Assembly (NCBI GenBank): GCA_039679375.1
Contig: JBDKVA010000176.1
Coordinates: 1-64,000 of the forward strand
Direction: 5' to 3'
DNA length: 64,000 bases
Source: JBDKVA01 sp039679375
GTDB lineage: Bacteria; Bacillota; Clostridia; Acetivibrionales; DTU013
Part shown: one piece after another, positions 37,541-46,736 of the stretch
Layout: each line of letters starts with the position of its first letter
Position numbering within the stretch: the stretch's first letter is position 1
Notes under the pieces: model-generated
Told to the model about the DNA's origin: nothing
The model's input: only the letters and a program-made list of their open reading frames with translations
Database searches by the model: none
Translations under genes and position numbers: made by a program

Positions 37541-38350
37541 ATGAAAGTTAAATATTTGCTGGTAGCTATACTGTCTATTTTTGCGTTAATCTCTGTATTT
37601 CCTATACTATGGATGTTTATTATAGCATTGAAACCGGGAACATCAGTTATTTCTACACCACCGGATTTATCTCTTTATAATATTACATTAATCAATTTTA
37701 TTAACCTGTTCAAAAACTCGGGAATTATACGTTGGATTTTCAACAGTCTGTTTGTATCAATAACCGTTATGCTTCTGAATGTTCTTTTTTCTTCAATGGC
37801 GGGATACTCATTTTCAAAAAAGGATTATCCCGGCAAGAAAATTCTGTTTACCATAACGATAGGAATGATGATGGTCTCCACACAGGTAATAATGGTTCCG
37901 TTGTTCATTCAGGTAAAAAATCTGGGACTTTACAATACGTATATGGGGTTGATCCTCCCTGTGATGTCGAGCCCATTATATGTATTTTTATCCTGCCAGT
38001 ATATGAGAAGCATCAGTAATGAGCTTCTTAGTGCCGCCCGTATTGATGGCTGCTCAGAATTGAGTACCTTTACAAAGATTGTTCTGCCGATGTCCGTACC
38101 AGTCTTAGGTATTATATGCATTTTTTGCTTCATAACTCAGTGGAATGATCTGCTCTGGCCTTTGGTCATCACAGGCTCAAAGGAAATGAGGACACTTACT
38201 GTCGGGCTCGCGACAACACAGCTCCAGACGATAGATTATGGATTTCTTATGGCCGGATCGGTTGTTGCAACCATACCGATACTGATTATTTTCTTCTCCT
38301 TCCAGAAGTTTTTTGTAACAGGTCTTACAGTGGGCTCGGTCAAGGAGTAA
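37541..38350 (+). CDS. Sugar ABC transporter permease, MalG type (module 3)
   Basis: Partner permease of 269 residues, with the EAA loop LSAARIDGCSELSTFTKIVLPMS and the C-terminal QKFFVTGLTVGSVKE typical of MalG-like subunits. AAGGAG lies 9 bases before the ATG, and the gene starts 35 bases after the MalF-type gene. A small hairpin (GCCTGT/ACAGGC) lies after its stop, before the binding-protein gene. Confidence 0.93.
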   Translation: MKVKYLLVAILSIFALISVFPILWMFIIALKPGTSVISTPPDLSLYNITLINFINLFKNSGIIRWIFNSLFVSITVMLLNVLFSSMAGYSFSKKDYPGKKILFTITIGMMMVSTQVIMVPLFIQVKNLGLYNTYMGLILPVMSSPLYVFLSCQYMRSISNELLSAARIDGCSELSTFTKIVLPMSVPVLGIICIFCFITQWNDLLWPLVITGSKEMRTLTVGLATTQLQTIDYGFLMAGSVVATIPILIIFFSFQKFFVTGLTVGSVKE

Positions 38351-38416
38351 AGATATTATTACGCCTGTCTGCATAAAACAGGCTGTATAGTATAATAAAA
38401 AACAGGAGGCGCTTAT

Positions 38417-39805
38417 ATGAAAAAAGGTTTGGCGATTCTACTGGTTGTTATGTTTATTGTATCCTTGTCATTCACAGGCTGCGGAACTTCAAAAGATACG
38501 GTTAACACCGAAGGTCAGGCAGCAGTTCAGACTACGGCGGTACAGGAATCCAATGCTGCACCCGAGGGGAAGGAAGTTAGCATAAAGCTTTGGATTTATC
38601 CAATGATCCAAGGTGTTAACGGAGATGGCAATGGTGAATTTGACGACTGGGCAAAAGACAGGGCGAAACAGTTTACAAACAAAAATCCAAAGGCAAAATT
38701 CGAATTTGAAGTGCTCAACTGGCAGAACAGTCTTGAAAAAGTTGATGTAGCCGTAGCAGCGGGTTCACCTCCGGACCTGTTATACACTGTAAACAATTTC
38801 GGCGGTGTAAGCAAATACGGGAAGATGGAAGCTTTGGAGCCTATTGATGATTATTTGACGCAGGATGATTGGAATGACTATTCTACTGCTATTCAGGCAG
38901 CAATGAAGTATGGCGACAAGAGCTATCTGTGGCCATGGCTCAAACTTGTATCGGCTATAGCGGTTAATATGGATATTGTTAAGGAAAGAAAAGCCGAAAG
39001 CTTGATTCCTTTGAACAATGAACTCAGGGATTGGACTTACGATGAATTTCTCACTGCAGCAAGGGCTTTGACTTTCAGCCGCAGCGGCAAGAACCAGCCG
39101 GATGTATACGGCTACGGAGTACAAGGGAAGGATTCGATGTTCTACAATTACCTTTTTGCTGTTGCAAATGGCGGAAGCATTCTGGATCCGACTTTTAAGC
39201 AATATACCTTCAAAAGTGAGGAATCCATTGACGGATTAAATTTCCTGTTTGACCTGGTAAATAAGTACAAGGTAGTGCCTGAAGGAGCAGCCGGACTGAC
39301 ATGGCAAGCTGTTCATGATATGTTCATAAAGCAGCAGATTGCTATGATTCCCTACACTGCTGAGATGGTGGATGAAGCAAAGAAGGCCCCAAAGCCTTTT
39401 ACGGTCGAATTTGTTGCGCCTCCCCATGCTGCAGGGAAGCCCATCACTGCATGGAATAACGTCGGAGGGTTCATTGTCTTCAGACAGGACGATGCATATA
39501 AGAAAGACAAAGTCATGGAATTCGGCAAGCTTCTGACAAATGCTGAAAACTCAAAGATACTGAATGTCATAGGCTGCTTCCCGGCACGCAACTCTGCGGG
39601 CAATATCTATCCTGCCGACAATACGCTTATGGAATACCTCGGTAAGCTTTCCAATTATGGAAATTCCGGTTTTTCCCGTGCCTTCGGTTTAATTGCAGTA
39701 CCTGATTGGGAAATTGAAATGCAGGCATTCCTGTTGAAGGAAAAAACAGCAGAACAAATACTTGATGACCTTGGTGTAAAGGCAAACGAGGCGCTTGCAA
39801 AATAA
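38417..39805 (+). CDS. Sugar-binding lipoprotein, family 1 (module 3)
   Basis: Extracellular solute-binding protein of 462 residues with a lipoprotein signal peptide ending in FTGC (Cys22) and a low-complexity linker. The mature part shows KVDVAVAAGSPPDLLY, MFIKQQIAMIPY and GGFIVFRQD, typical of family 1 carbohydrate-binding proteins. It is shorter than the LplA-type lipoproteins of operons 1 and 2 and not closely related to them. AGGAGG precedes the ATG. Here the binding protein comes after the permeases. Confidence 0.93.
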   Translation: MKKGLAILLVVMFIVSLSFTGCGTSKDTVNTEGQAAVQTTAVQESNAAPEGKEVSIKLWIYPMIQGVNGDGNGEFDDWAKDRAKQFTNKNPKAKFEFEVLNWQNSLEKVDVAVAAGSPPDLLYTVNNFGGVSKYGKMEALEPIDDYLTQDDWNDYSTAIQAAMKYGDKSYLWPWLKLVSAIAVNMDIVKERKAESLIPLNNELRDWTYDEFLTAARALTFSRSGKNQPDVYGYGVQGKDSMFYNYLFAVANGGSILDPTFKQYTFKSEESIDGLNFLFDLVNKYKVVPEGAAGLTWQAVHDMFIKQQIAMIPYTAEMVDEAKKAPKPFTVEFVAPPHAAGKPITAWNNVGGFIVFRQDDAYKKDKVMEFGKLLTNAENSKILNVIGCFPARNSAGNIYPADNTLMEYLGKLSNYGNSGFSRAFGLIAVPDWEIEMQAFLLKEKTAEQILDDLGVKANEALAK

Positions 39806-40020
39806 TTAACGGAATCAGTAAGGCTGTGGCAACAATTGATAATCCGCATATGATCTAATTAAAGCGTAGAAATCGGGCAACGGATATTTAATCAATTCGT
39901 CAGACAGCCTTATTGATGCTATGAAATCGGAAAACATTATTTGTCATGAGGATACAATATTAAAATTTGTTTGGTATAATTGTAAGATGGAATCATAATT
40001 GTTAATCGGAGATGATATTT

Positions 40021-41247
40021 ATGGTAAATTTACAAAACATAAACTGGCACGAGAGGTTTTGCGCCAGGATTCCGTGGGGATCCAGCACATGTTCAAAAGC
40101 TCCCGTATATATGCCTGAAGAACCGGCAGCCATAGTAAAAGGAAAGGGTTGCCGCGTATGGGATACGGATGGAAGGGAATTTATTGACTTCCGGAATGGT
40201 TTAGGCCCCATAACCCTTGGTTATCAGTATCCTGCCGTGGATGACGCTATCAGGAGTCAGCTGGAAAACGGAATAATATACGGTCAGCCACATTTTCTTG
40301 AATGTGAAGTTGCCGAAATGCTATGTGAGGTCATTCCGTGCGCAGAACAGGTGAGATTCCTGAAAACCGGCGGGGAATCGATAGCAGCATGCATCAGGAT
40401 TGCCCGGGCATATACCGGGAAGGAGCATATAATACAGGTCGGCTATAACGGATGGCTGAATAGCCTTGCGCCGGGAGGCAGACGGCTGCCGGGACAGACA
40501 TCGGGTAATAGTATTCCTGGAGTACCTGAATGCCTGAGTTCACTGCATCATACAGCGGAATGGAATAATATGGATGAACTACGGGATATCTTCGACAAGT
40601 GTCATAATAACATTGCTGCGGTTGTCATTGCCGCGGACTATGAAAATATGGCGCAGGGAAATTCATTTTATCCGGAAATCCGTGATTTTACCACAAAAAA
40701 CAAAAGCCTCCTTATTTTTGACGAAATAGTTACGGGATTCAGGGTTGCAATAGGCGGCGTTCAGGAGTATTTTAAGGTTAAGCCCGATATGGCGGTTTTC
40801 AGCAAAGGCATGGCAAATGGGATGCCGCTTTCAATATATGCGGGAAAAAAGGAAGTTATGTCGGTATGCGATAAAGGAGGCAAGGTCGTAATTTCTTCGA
40901 CCTTTGCGGGTGAAGCACTGTCGCTTGCCGCAGCCAAAGCCGCAGTGACGACCTATATGACAAAGGACGTCATCGGGCACCTTTGGAAGCAGGGTAAAAA
41001 AATGTGGAGCAGTGTTAACGCGCTTTTGGAGGAATATAAAATTCCGTTAAAGTATGTTGGATTTTGGCCCTGTCCGGCAATTGTATCATTGAAGAATGGG
41101 ACGCCGGAAATCAAAGACATTTTTTTCAGAGCTGCATACAGGCACGGTGTCTCACTTTACAATGTATCTTATGTGAATTTCAGCCATTCCGACAGTGATA
41201 TCCATGAGGCTCTGGAAAGGTTGAAAAATGCTTGTAAGGAAGTATGA
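40021..41247 (+). CDS. Class III aminotransferase (glutamate-1-semialdehyde aminomutase-like)
   Basis: PLP enzyme of 408 residues (fold type I). The PLP Lys is at about 262 in FSKGMANGMPLS, Asp234 is in LLIFDEIVTGFRV, and KTGGESIAACIRIARAYTG is the phosphate-cup region. It resembles glutamate-1-semialdehyde 2,1-aminomutase and related sugar or keto-acid aminotransferases, but the context is sugar catabolism and not heme synthesis. CGGAGA lies 8 bases before the ATG at 40021; an ATG at 40012 sits on top of that site. It provides the transamination step of module 3, which module 2 provides through a DegT enzyme. Confidence 0.9.
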   Translation: MVNLQNINWHERFCARIPWGSSTCSKAPVYMPEEPAAIVKGKGCRVWDTDGREFIDFRNGLGPITLGYQYPAVDDAIRSQLENGIIYGQPHFLECEVAEMLCEVIPCAEQVRFLKTGGESIAACIRIARAYTGKEHIIQVGYNGWLNSLAPGGRRLPGQTSGNSIPGVPECLSSLHHTAEWNNMDELRDIFDKCHNNIAAVVIAADYENMAQGNSFYPEIRDFTTKNKSLLIFDEIVTGFRVAIGGVQEYFKVKPDMAVFSKGMANGMPLSIYAGKKEVMSVCDKGGKVVISSTFAGEALSLAAAKAAVTTYMTKDVIGHLWKQGKKMWSSVNALLEEYKIPLKYVGFWPCPAIVSLKNGTPEIKDIFFRAAYRHGVSLYNVSYVNFSHSDSDIHEALERLKNACKEV

Positions 41248-41365
41248 ACGGCATCCGAGCAGAGACTGTAAGCTGGAGATCTAATTAACGCAACCGGGAA
41301 ATGGTGAAATGGCTATCATCACTTAAATGGTGTCTCTTAGGAGCAAACCGACCGGAGGAATAAGT

Positions 41366-42133
41366 ATGATTATTGATATACATGCACATATATGGAAAGG
41401 GACATACGAAAAGGACAAAGAGGAAATAGTTAAAGCCTGTAGACTTTATGGGATATCAAGAGTGTACGTATCCGGATTGAAATCATATAATCCGGATGAA
41501 GAAGAGATAAGGGAGCTCAACCTGGAAGTAAGTAAATTCATGAAGGAGCGGCCGGATTTGATCGGAGGTCTTTGCTATGTCAATCCTATTCATAAAAGCT
41601 CTATGGAGGTGCTCAGAAAGGGCATAGAAGAATACGGCATGTCCGGAATGAAGCTATGGGTGGCTACTTTTTGTGATGATCCGCAGGTATTTCCGCTTAT
41701 TGAAAAATGCATACAATACAGGATCCCTATCCTCCTGCACTCTTTCCAGAAGTCTGTCGGTCAGCTTGAAAATGAGTCTACTGGTATAAATGTTGCAGAC
41801 CTGGCCCGCTTATACCCTGAAGCAAAAATCATTATGGCGCACCTTGGCGCTAATTGCTATCATGGAATAAAGGCAATAAGGAATTGCAAAAATGTCTGGG
41901 TTGATGTTTCAGGGACGATATTCAGGCGCGACGACATTGATTATACGGTTGATCAGATAGGAGCAGGCAGAATATTGTTCGGCACCGATATGCCGGAACC
42001 TTTTCTGACAAATCTTGGACGTATTGAGGAAGCAGATCTTACTGAAAGAGAACGTGATATGATATATTACAAAAATGCTTTAAAAATCCTTGACAAGTAT
42101 GACATAGGAGAATCTATAAATGAGTGGAATTGA
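41366..42133 (+). CDS. Amidohydrolase-2 family TIM-barrel hydrolase, catalytic member of pair 3
   Basis: Metal-dependent hydrolase fold of 255 residues. HAH is at residues 6-8 (IIDIHAHIWKG); GMKLW, ILLHSFQ, IIMAHLGAN and ILFGTDMPEP complete the metal and catalytic set. GGAGG with 7 bases spacing supports the ATG at 41366. Its 3' end overlaps the degenerate partner gene by 14 bases. It is likely to hydrolyse the product of the preceding enzymes. Confidence 0.88.
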   Translation: MIIDIHAHIWKGTYEKDKEEIVKACRLYGISRVYVSGLKSYNPDEEEIRELNLEVSKFMKERPDLIGGLCYVNPIHKSSMEVLRKGIEEYGMSGMKLWVATFCDDPQVFPLIEKCIQYRIPILLHSFQKSVGQLENESTGINVADLARLYPEAKIIMAHLGANCYHGIKAIRNCKNVWVDVSGTIFRRDDIDYTVDQIGAGRILFGTDMPEPFLTNLGRIEEADLTERERDMIYYKNALKILDKYDIGESINEWN

Positions 42134-42887
42134 TGTAAACTGCCTGCTGGGTCATTGGCCTTTCAGGAAAATAAGAAAAAAAACCTTTGTTCATCTGAAA
42201 CAAACACATAATGAAAATGCTATTGAATACGGATATATTTCTTCGCTTAACAGCATATTTTACAATGATCCTTTTGAAGGGGATATTGAACTGCATGATA
42301 TAATAAAAGACAGTCTTTACAGACATATTCTTACCGTAAACCCCATATTGCCGGGGTATAGAGATGATATAGAATCGGGTATAAAGCTTTTCGGTATAAA
42401 AGGCGTCAGGATTTATCCTGGTTATCACGGATACAATCTGAACAACAGCCACTTTTTAGAACTGTGCAAAGTTTTAAAGTATTATGGAATTCCATTATTT
42501 CTTTCCCTGAGGCTGGAAGACGAAAGGCTTGATTACATTGTCAAACCGAAAATTTTGAAAATGGAAGAGGTTGGCATTTTTTTATCAAAAAATACAGATC
42601 TTAGGATTATGCTGCTTACCTTCAGAAATGAGGAGCTATTACAGTTAAAAGATATGCTGCTTACTCATCCCGATGCTTATTATGATACATCAGGGCTAAA
42701 GAACCACCTTTTTGCTATTGAGACATCAATCGGTGATTTCGGATGCGATAGGATGGTCTATGGTTCGCAGTATCCGCTTTTCTGTATGAAAAGCACTATT
42801 TTCCTGATAAAAGATGCAGAGCTTGACCAGACAGTAAAAGAGAGAATTTTTTACAAAAATGCTGGGACATTATTTAAAAACATATAA
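42120..42887 (+). CDS. Degenerate amidohydrolase-like protein, non-catalytic partner of pair 3
   Basis: A 255-residue protein of the amidohydrolase fold (GIDVNCLLGHWPF at the N-terminus, GIKGVRIYPGYHGY, MVYGSQYPLF near the end). The HxH is replaced by NCL, there is no GHSG histidine, and the last Asp is Gln. It therefore cannot bind metal in the usual way. AGGAG lies 9 bases before the ATG inside the upstream gene, so it is coupled to the intact amidohydrolase. The same arrangement is seen at 2455-4007. Confidence 0.82.
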   Translation: MSGIDVNCLLGHWPFRKIRKKTFVHLKQTHNENAIEYGYISSLNSIFYNDPFEGDIELHDIIKDSLYRHILTVNPILPGYRDDIESGIKLFGIKGVRIYPGYHGYNLNNSHFLELCKVLKYYGIPLFLSLRLEDERLDYIVKPKILKMEEVGIFLSKNTDLRIMLLTFRNEELLQLKDMLLTHPDAYYDTSGLKNHLFAIETSIGDFGCDRMVYGSQYPLFCMKSTIFLIKDAELDQTVKERIFYKNAGTLFKNI

Positions 42888-43013
42888 AGCCCGTTCCTTC
42901 GGGTGATTCTGGTCACCGCTAAATCAATGGAAAGGGAAGATGATTTATATTATAATGTCAACAGAGAGAATTTTAAAGCCGGCCCATATATAAATTGAAG
43001 GAGAATTTTCTAT

Positions 43014-43832
43014 ATGAAAATCGCTAGAATCATAACTGACTACTATCAACAATTTGATGCGGACTACAGCCTGGATGTACCTGGTGAAGGGTATGGCGGA
43101 TGGAAACAGGCTGAACTGGAAGTTGACCTGGAACATACGGCGGTTGTTATAATGCATGCTTGGAACTGCGGAACATATGAGACATATCCAGGTTGGTTCA
43201 GAGTTGCCGAATGGATCCCTAAGGCGCAAAGGATATGTGCCGAAGTTTTTCCTATGCTGTTAAAGACAGTAAGAGATTCGGATTTGAAGCTCTTCCATGT
43301 TGTTTCAGAGGGAGAATATTACAAGAATTATCCCGGTTATAAGAGAGCAATTGAACTTACAGGCCGTGATAAATCTTTGAAAGAAACAATTGCTTCGGAT
43401 CCGGTTTTGGATAGATTATATGACTTTAAAATGAAAGAGAGCTTTTATGGCTTGCATAACAAGTCTGATGTTGAAAAGGGCTTTAAAAAACTGGATTTTG
43501 CGCAAGAGGCAAGGCCGATAGGAGATGAGGGGGTTGCTGAAAATGCCGAACAACTTTTCGCCCTTTGTAATGAGGCAGGAGTAAACCATTTAATATCTAC
43601 CGGTTTTGCTATGTATTGGTGCCTGATGTTTTCACCGGGCGGAATGGTGGATATGCAGAGGAAAGGTATGATGTGCTCGGCAATAAGGCAGGCTGTCACC
43701 GCTGTTGAAAACAGGGAAACAGCAAGGAATCAATTATGTAAGGAAATTGCATTGTGGAGGGTTGCCCTGGGCTTTGGTTTTGTATATGAACTCGACAATT
43801 TTATGAATGGTATTATCAGTTATCATAAATAG
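43014..43832 (+). CDS. Isochorismatase-like cysteine hydrolase superfamily protein
   Basis: A 272-residue protein whose two ends match the cysteine hydrolase fold: HTAVVIMHAWN aligns with TALLVIDMQN and VNHLISTGFAMYWC with the strand that carries the catalytic Cys, here Cys203. The Asp of the usual D-K-C triad is His48. Middle and surface regions are longer than in simple isochorismatases. AAGGAG precedes the ATG. It ends module 3. A hydrolase acting on an amide or ester is plausible, but the changed triad makes that uncertain. Confidence 0.68.
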   Translation: MKIARIITDYYQQFDADYSLDVPGEGYGGWKQAELEVDLEHTAVVIMHAWNCGTYETYPGWFRVAEWIPKAQRICAEVFPMLLKTVRDSDLKLFHVVSEGEYYKNYPGYKRAIELTGRDKSLKETIASDPVLDRLYDFKMKESFYGLHNKSDVEKGFKKLDFAQEARPIGDEGVAENAEQLFALCNEAGVNHLISTGFAMYWCLMFSPGGMVDMQRKGMMCSAIRQAVTAVENRETARNQLCKEIALWRVALGFGFVYELDNFMNGIISYHK

Positions 43833-43909
43833 CTGTCAGAACATAAAAAATTCAACATTTGTCTAGAGTGCATTCTGCATCCTGTGGCGGTCATTGATGC
43901 GTTTGTCAA

Positions 43910-43936
43910 CGGCCGCTCGGTATTACCGAACGGCCG
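43910..43936 (+). terminator. Hairpin after module 3
   Basis: GC-rich arms CGGCCGCTCGGT and ACCGAACGGCCG pair with one mismatch, 78 bases after the stop of the cysteine-hydrolase-like gene. There is no clear T run after it. Confidence 0.4.
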
Positions 43937-44011
43937 CCTAAAAGTTAACCAGTTACCTTTGTATTAATAACAATTGTATAATGTCTGGTGGTACGTTTCA
44001 TAATTGCATTA

Positions 44012-44200
44012 AATGAACGTAAGAATGGAAAATGCAAAAAAATTGCTTACATCAACTAATAAAAAAAATTGACGAAATAGCCGACATGGTCGGCTATACT
44101 ACAATCCCCTATTTTAAAAAGAAATTTAGGGAGAAATATGGAATATCACCTAAAAAATATCGCACCATGTATAATGCTGAAAATAATTTGTAACTATTAA
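44012..44200 (+). pseudogene. Remnant of a membrane-bound AraC regulator gene (C-terminal 60 codons)
   Basis: These 189 bases match 16322-16510 of the AraC-type regulator gene of operon 1 at roughly nine bases in ten, from ACGTAAGAATGG to the stop and beyond it. One extra A in the A-run near 44065 shifts the frame and creates TGA, and nothing upstream of 44011 matches. It is therefore the broken 3' end of a lost third regulator and probably of a lost third transport operon. Confidence 0.85.
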
Positions 44201-44234
44201 CACGTTTAATCTTTAATCGCTGTAACAGACATAA

Positions 44235-44280
44235 GGCAACCTCCATGCAAAACTCATGCATGGAGGTTGCCCTCCTTTTT
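44235..44280 (+). terminator. Rho-independent terminator
   Basis: Perfect 15-base arms (GGCAACCTCCATGCA / TGCATGGAGGTTGCC) with a 7-base loop are followed by CTCC and six T on the plus strand. It follows the AraC remnant and abuts the stop codon of the minus-strand beta-propeller gene. Confidence 0.8.
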
Positions 44281-46160
44281 TATATCTCTAATCTGTAAAG
44301 GTGTGAACCTTCTGTAAAATACAGCCTCCCATCAGGGGTAAAACAAGCGCCGATGTTATACGCCTGGTATGAGCTGGAGGAGTCGCCGGGAGAATCAGCA
44401 AAATGCTGCAAACTCCCTGTCGATGGATTCAGAAGCAATATATCTCTGCCGCAAAAAATCAGTACATATTCAGAGCGAAATTCTATAATACATGAGCAAA
44501 TGCCGTTTATTACTACTTCTCTGACAAATCTGCCTTTATAAATATCAAACACTGATAATTTATTTTGAAAAGCAGTTATTATATAGTTGCCCGCTAAACA
44601 CATACGACCCGGATTCAGGCCTTTTTCATAAGGAATCTTATCAATAATACCTTTCTCACAATCCCAAATTACTAAATAACAAGTTTCTTCTTCTCTATTC
44701 GGAAGACCATTGGACGATACGCTCGAAGAAAAATATATGTGCTCTTTATTGCCGACAAGCCCGCAAAATGCTACAGATTGTTCCCGTATAGGGTCCTTCC
44801 ATATCTTTACTTCATATGTTTTCGGATCTACTCTTGAGATCCCTCCCCCGTATGCTCCATACCTTGCCATCCATCCTGTCCAGAATGCTCCGTCGGGTCC
44901 AACGATGCTTTTTCCTGTAGGTCTTGATAAATAAGGCCTTCCTGATTCCAGGGTCCTTGGATTTACATTATCATACTGGTTCCAGGGTTTTTCAGGGTCA
45001 TATACGATATGGTCGGCGCCTGCATAAGCTGACATGAAAAGTTTACCGCCAATGAACCTCATTCCGAAAACCTCGCCTGTATGCGTACAAACATCGGGTG
45101 TATTGCTGTACGTATTATTGTCAGGATTATAACAGAAAACCGTCTGGCCGAACCCTGTAGATCCCCAGACCTTCCCTTCGGAATCACTGACAATTTCCAG
45201 AATGCTGGTTATAGGAGCGGGCCCTGGTATTTTTATAAGCTTTGGCCTTTTGCAGTTCCTGTCAGCGATATAATAATCCTGTCCTCGAAAACAGGTTATC
45301 CTGTTTTCATTCCAATTCTTAATATAACATCTCTGAACATTTTGCAATCCGATGCTAAATCTTTTATCAAGGACTTCATCTTCTGCTTTCAATCTGTTTA
45401 TATATAGATCCTGATCCGTTTTTTCCAGAGTTCTGGCATTATAGAATTCCATGGTATTATTTTCGTCAACCAGGCATATAAAATCATTGTTATAATATCT
45501 TACTTTTAACCCGTTTCCCCCAAGCTTTTTTACCTTTTGCTTCTTTATATCCCATATTGAAACATGGGTAGTTCCGTATAAGCACTCAATCATAATATAA
45601 TCATTAACGCTGTACACATATTGGGAAAACAAATTGTCATCGTACTCAGACATTTTCCCCAAATTATCAAGTAATCCCGTATCGGGATTATATCGCAGCA
45701 ATACGCAGCCGGGATATGTACCGCAATAAATCAGGCCGTCGGATCCTCTGGTGAATGAGTATATGTAAGCTTCGTCCGGATCCCTTGTTATATTAACCCA
45801 ACTTCTGGTTTCTAAATCAAGTGTCATTATAAAACCAGATTTTGGACATGTTCCTACGAGAATTTTACCGTTTCCGAGATTAAATAATGTCCATGCGCCT
45901 CCTTCAGCAGTATATCCATACTTTTCGGCGTCCTTGCTTTTTTTGTCCGGCGGGTCGCCTGGAAATAAGATATCTTCATATTCATTCGTTTCAACATCAA
46001 TGATTTTTAAAAAACCTGCTCCGCCACCGACATAATTTGACATGATTAACTTTTCACGATGATCTTTCGGATCTTCCATTAATATGTGTGTGAAGACATT
46101 GAAGTTCCTGCACGGATCACAAAGATAAACTGATTCGGGTACCCCCAACGCATTATTCAT
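44280..46160 (-). CDS. Large beta-propeller protein
   Basis: A 626-residue soluble protein with many blade-like repeats (for example GCVLLRYNPDTGLLDNLGKM, GQTVFCYNPDNNTYSNTPDV, GGISRVDPKTYEVKIWKDPI, RDILLLNPSTGSLQHF), enough for one large or two fused propellers. Its length is much greater than the 381-382-residue module propellers, and its landmark residues (YDDFI, DAKFHRS) are absent, so it is a different family with the same fold. The ATG at 46160 has GAGG 9 bases upstream; a TTG at 46166 overlaps that site. It is the single minus-strand gene at the right end of the sugar island, next to module 3. Confidence 0.75.
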   Translation of the reverse strand: MNNALGVPESVYLCDPCRNFNVFTHILMEDPKDHREKLIMSNYVGGGAGFLKIIDVETNEYEDILFPGDPPDKKSKDAEKYGYTAEGGAWTLFNLGNGKILVGTCPKSGFIMTLDLETRSWVNITRDPDEAYIYSFTRGSDGLIYCGTYPGCVLLRYNPDTGLLDNLGKMSEYDDNLFSQYVYSVNDYIMIECLYGTTHVSIWDIKKQKVKKLGGNGLKVRYYNNDFICLVDENNTMEFYNARTLEKTDQDLYINRLKAEDEVLDKRFSIGLQNVQRCYIKNWNENRITCFRGQDYYIADRNCKRPKLIKIPGPAPITSILEIVSDSEGKVWGSTGFGQTVFCYNPDNNTYSNTPDVCTHTGEVFGMRFIGGKLFMSAYAGADHIVYDPEKPWNQYDNVNPRTLESGRPYLSRPTGKSIVGPDGAFWTGWMARYGAYGGGISRVDPKTYEVKIWKDPIREQSVAFCGLVGNKEHIYFSSSVSSNGLPNREEETCYLVIWDCEKGIIDKIPYEKGLNPGRMCLAGNYIITAFQNKLSVFDIYKGRFVREVVINGICSCIIEFRSEYVLIFCGRDILLLNPSTGSLQHFADSPGDSSSSYQAYNIGACFTPDGRLYFTEGSHLYRLEI

Positions 46161-46393
46161 AAACAATCACCTCTTTAGCTTTTAAACTTCTCCAATGTTT
46201 TTTTAATAATACTCTAGCTAGTTTTTTAGAACTTAATGCTCATCTTTTATCATAATCATACAATAAAACTATAAGTAATAATAGAAAAAAGTATTGCTAA
46301 TATATTAAATATATTTGGATTTGATGGTTTTCAATGCAGAAATTTATGAATTCAGCAGCAATTTCCTGTGTGAGGAGGCATCGAACCCCCACC

Positions 46394-46498
46394 TGATTTT
46401 GGACACATGCCGTTGAGCATGTTCCGTATATAAAAAATAAAGACTGAATAAAATCTCCAGCCTTTAGTGTAACATTTTTATGCACATTTATCAAACTT
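46394..46498. repeat. Direct repeat B at the right edge of the 36.6-kb sugar island
   Basis: Partner of the repeat at 9766-9861 and in the same orientation. The 36-base core at 46463-46498 differs at one position. It lies 25 bases after the rpmE stop codon. The rest of the 46161-46523 spacer is AT-rich, and I see no gene in it. Confidence 0.75.
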
Positions 46499-46523
46499 CA
46501 TTATCATAAAGCTTGCAAATATT

Positions 46524-46736
46524 TTAACCGCGGTCATCCACGATGCCGAATTTTTTCTTGAATTTTTCCACACGTCCTCCGGTATCAACAAGCTTCTGCT
46601 TGCCTGTAAAGAACGGATGACAATTTGAGCATATTTCAACATGCAGACTCTTCTTAGTGGAGCCTGTCGTGAAGGTATTGCCGCATGCGCACTTTACTAC
46701 TGCTTCCCCGTATTTTGGATGGATATTTTCCTTCAT
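46524..46736 (-). CDS. rpmE: 50S ribosomal protein L31, zinc-binding type
   Basis: Ribosomal protein of the large subunit, 70 residues, normal length. The four zinc ligands are Cys16, Cys18, Cys36 and Cys39 (CACG and CSNC), which marks the C+ form used under zinc-replete conditions. GGAAGGTG precedes the ATG. It follows rho in the usual clostridial order; a weak hairpin (TTATTGC/GCAATAA at 46773-46798) lies between them. DUF1385, the usual next gene, is absent here. Confidence 0.97.
   Translation of the reverse strand: MKENIHPKYGEAVVKCACGNTFTTGSTKKSLHVEICSNCHPFFTGKQKLVDTGGRVEKFKKKFGIVDDRG

Noticed and set aside
40021..41247. Heme biosynthesis gene hemL
   Set aside because: The protein is of the same aminotransferase class, but no other heme genes are near and the context is sugar uptake and amidohydrolases.
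46297..46494. 65-codon open frame between rpmE and the large beta-propeller gene
   Set aside because: It is read through the direct repeat, has no ribosome-binding site and no similarity to a known domain.
9766..46498. Integrative element with its own integrase
   Set aside because: No integrase, transposase, relaxase or phage gene is present between the direct repeats, so an autonomous element is not supported.
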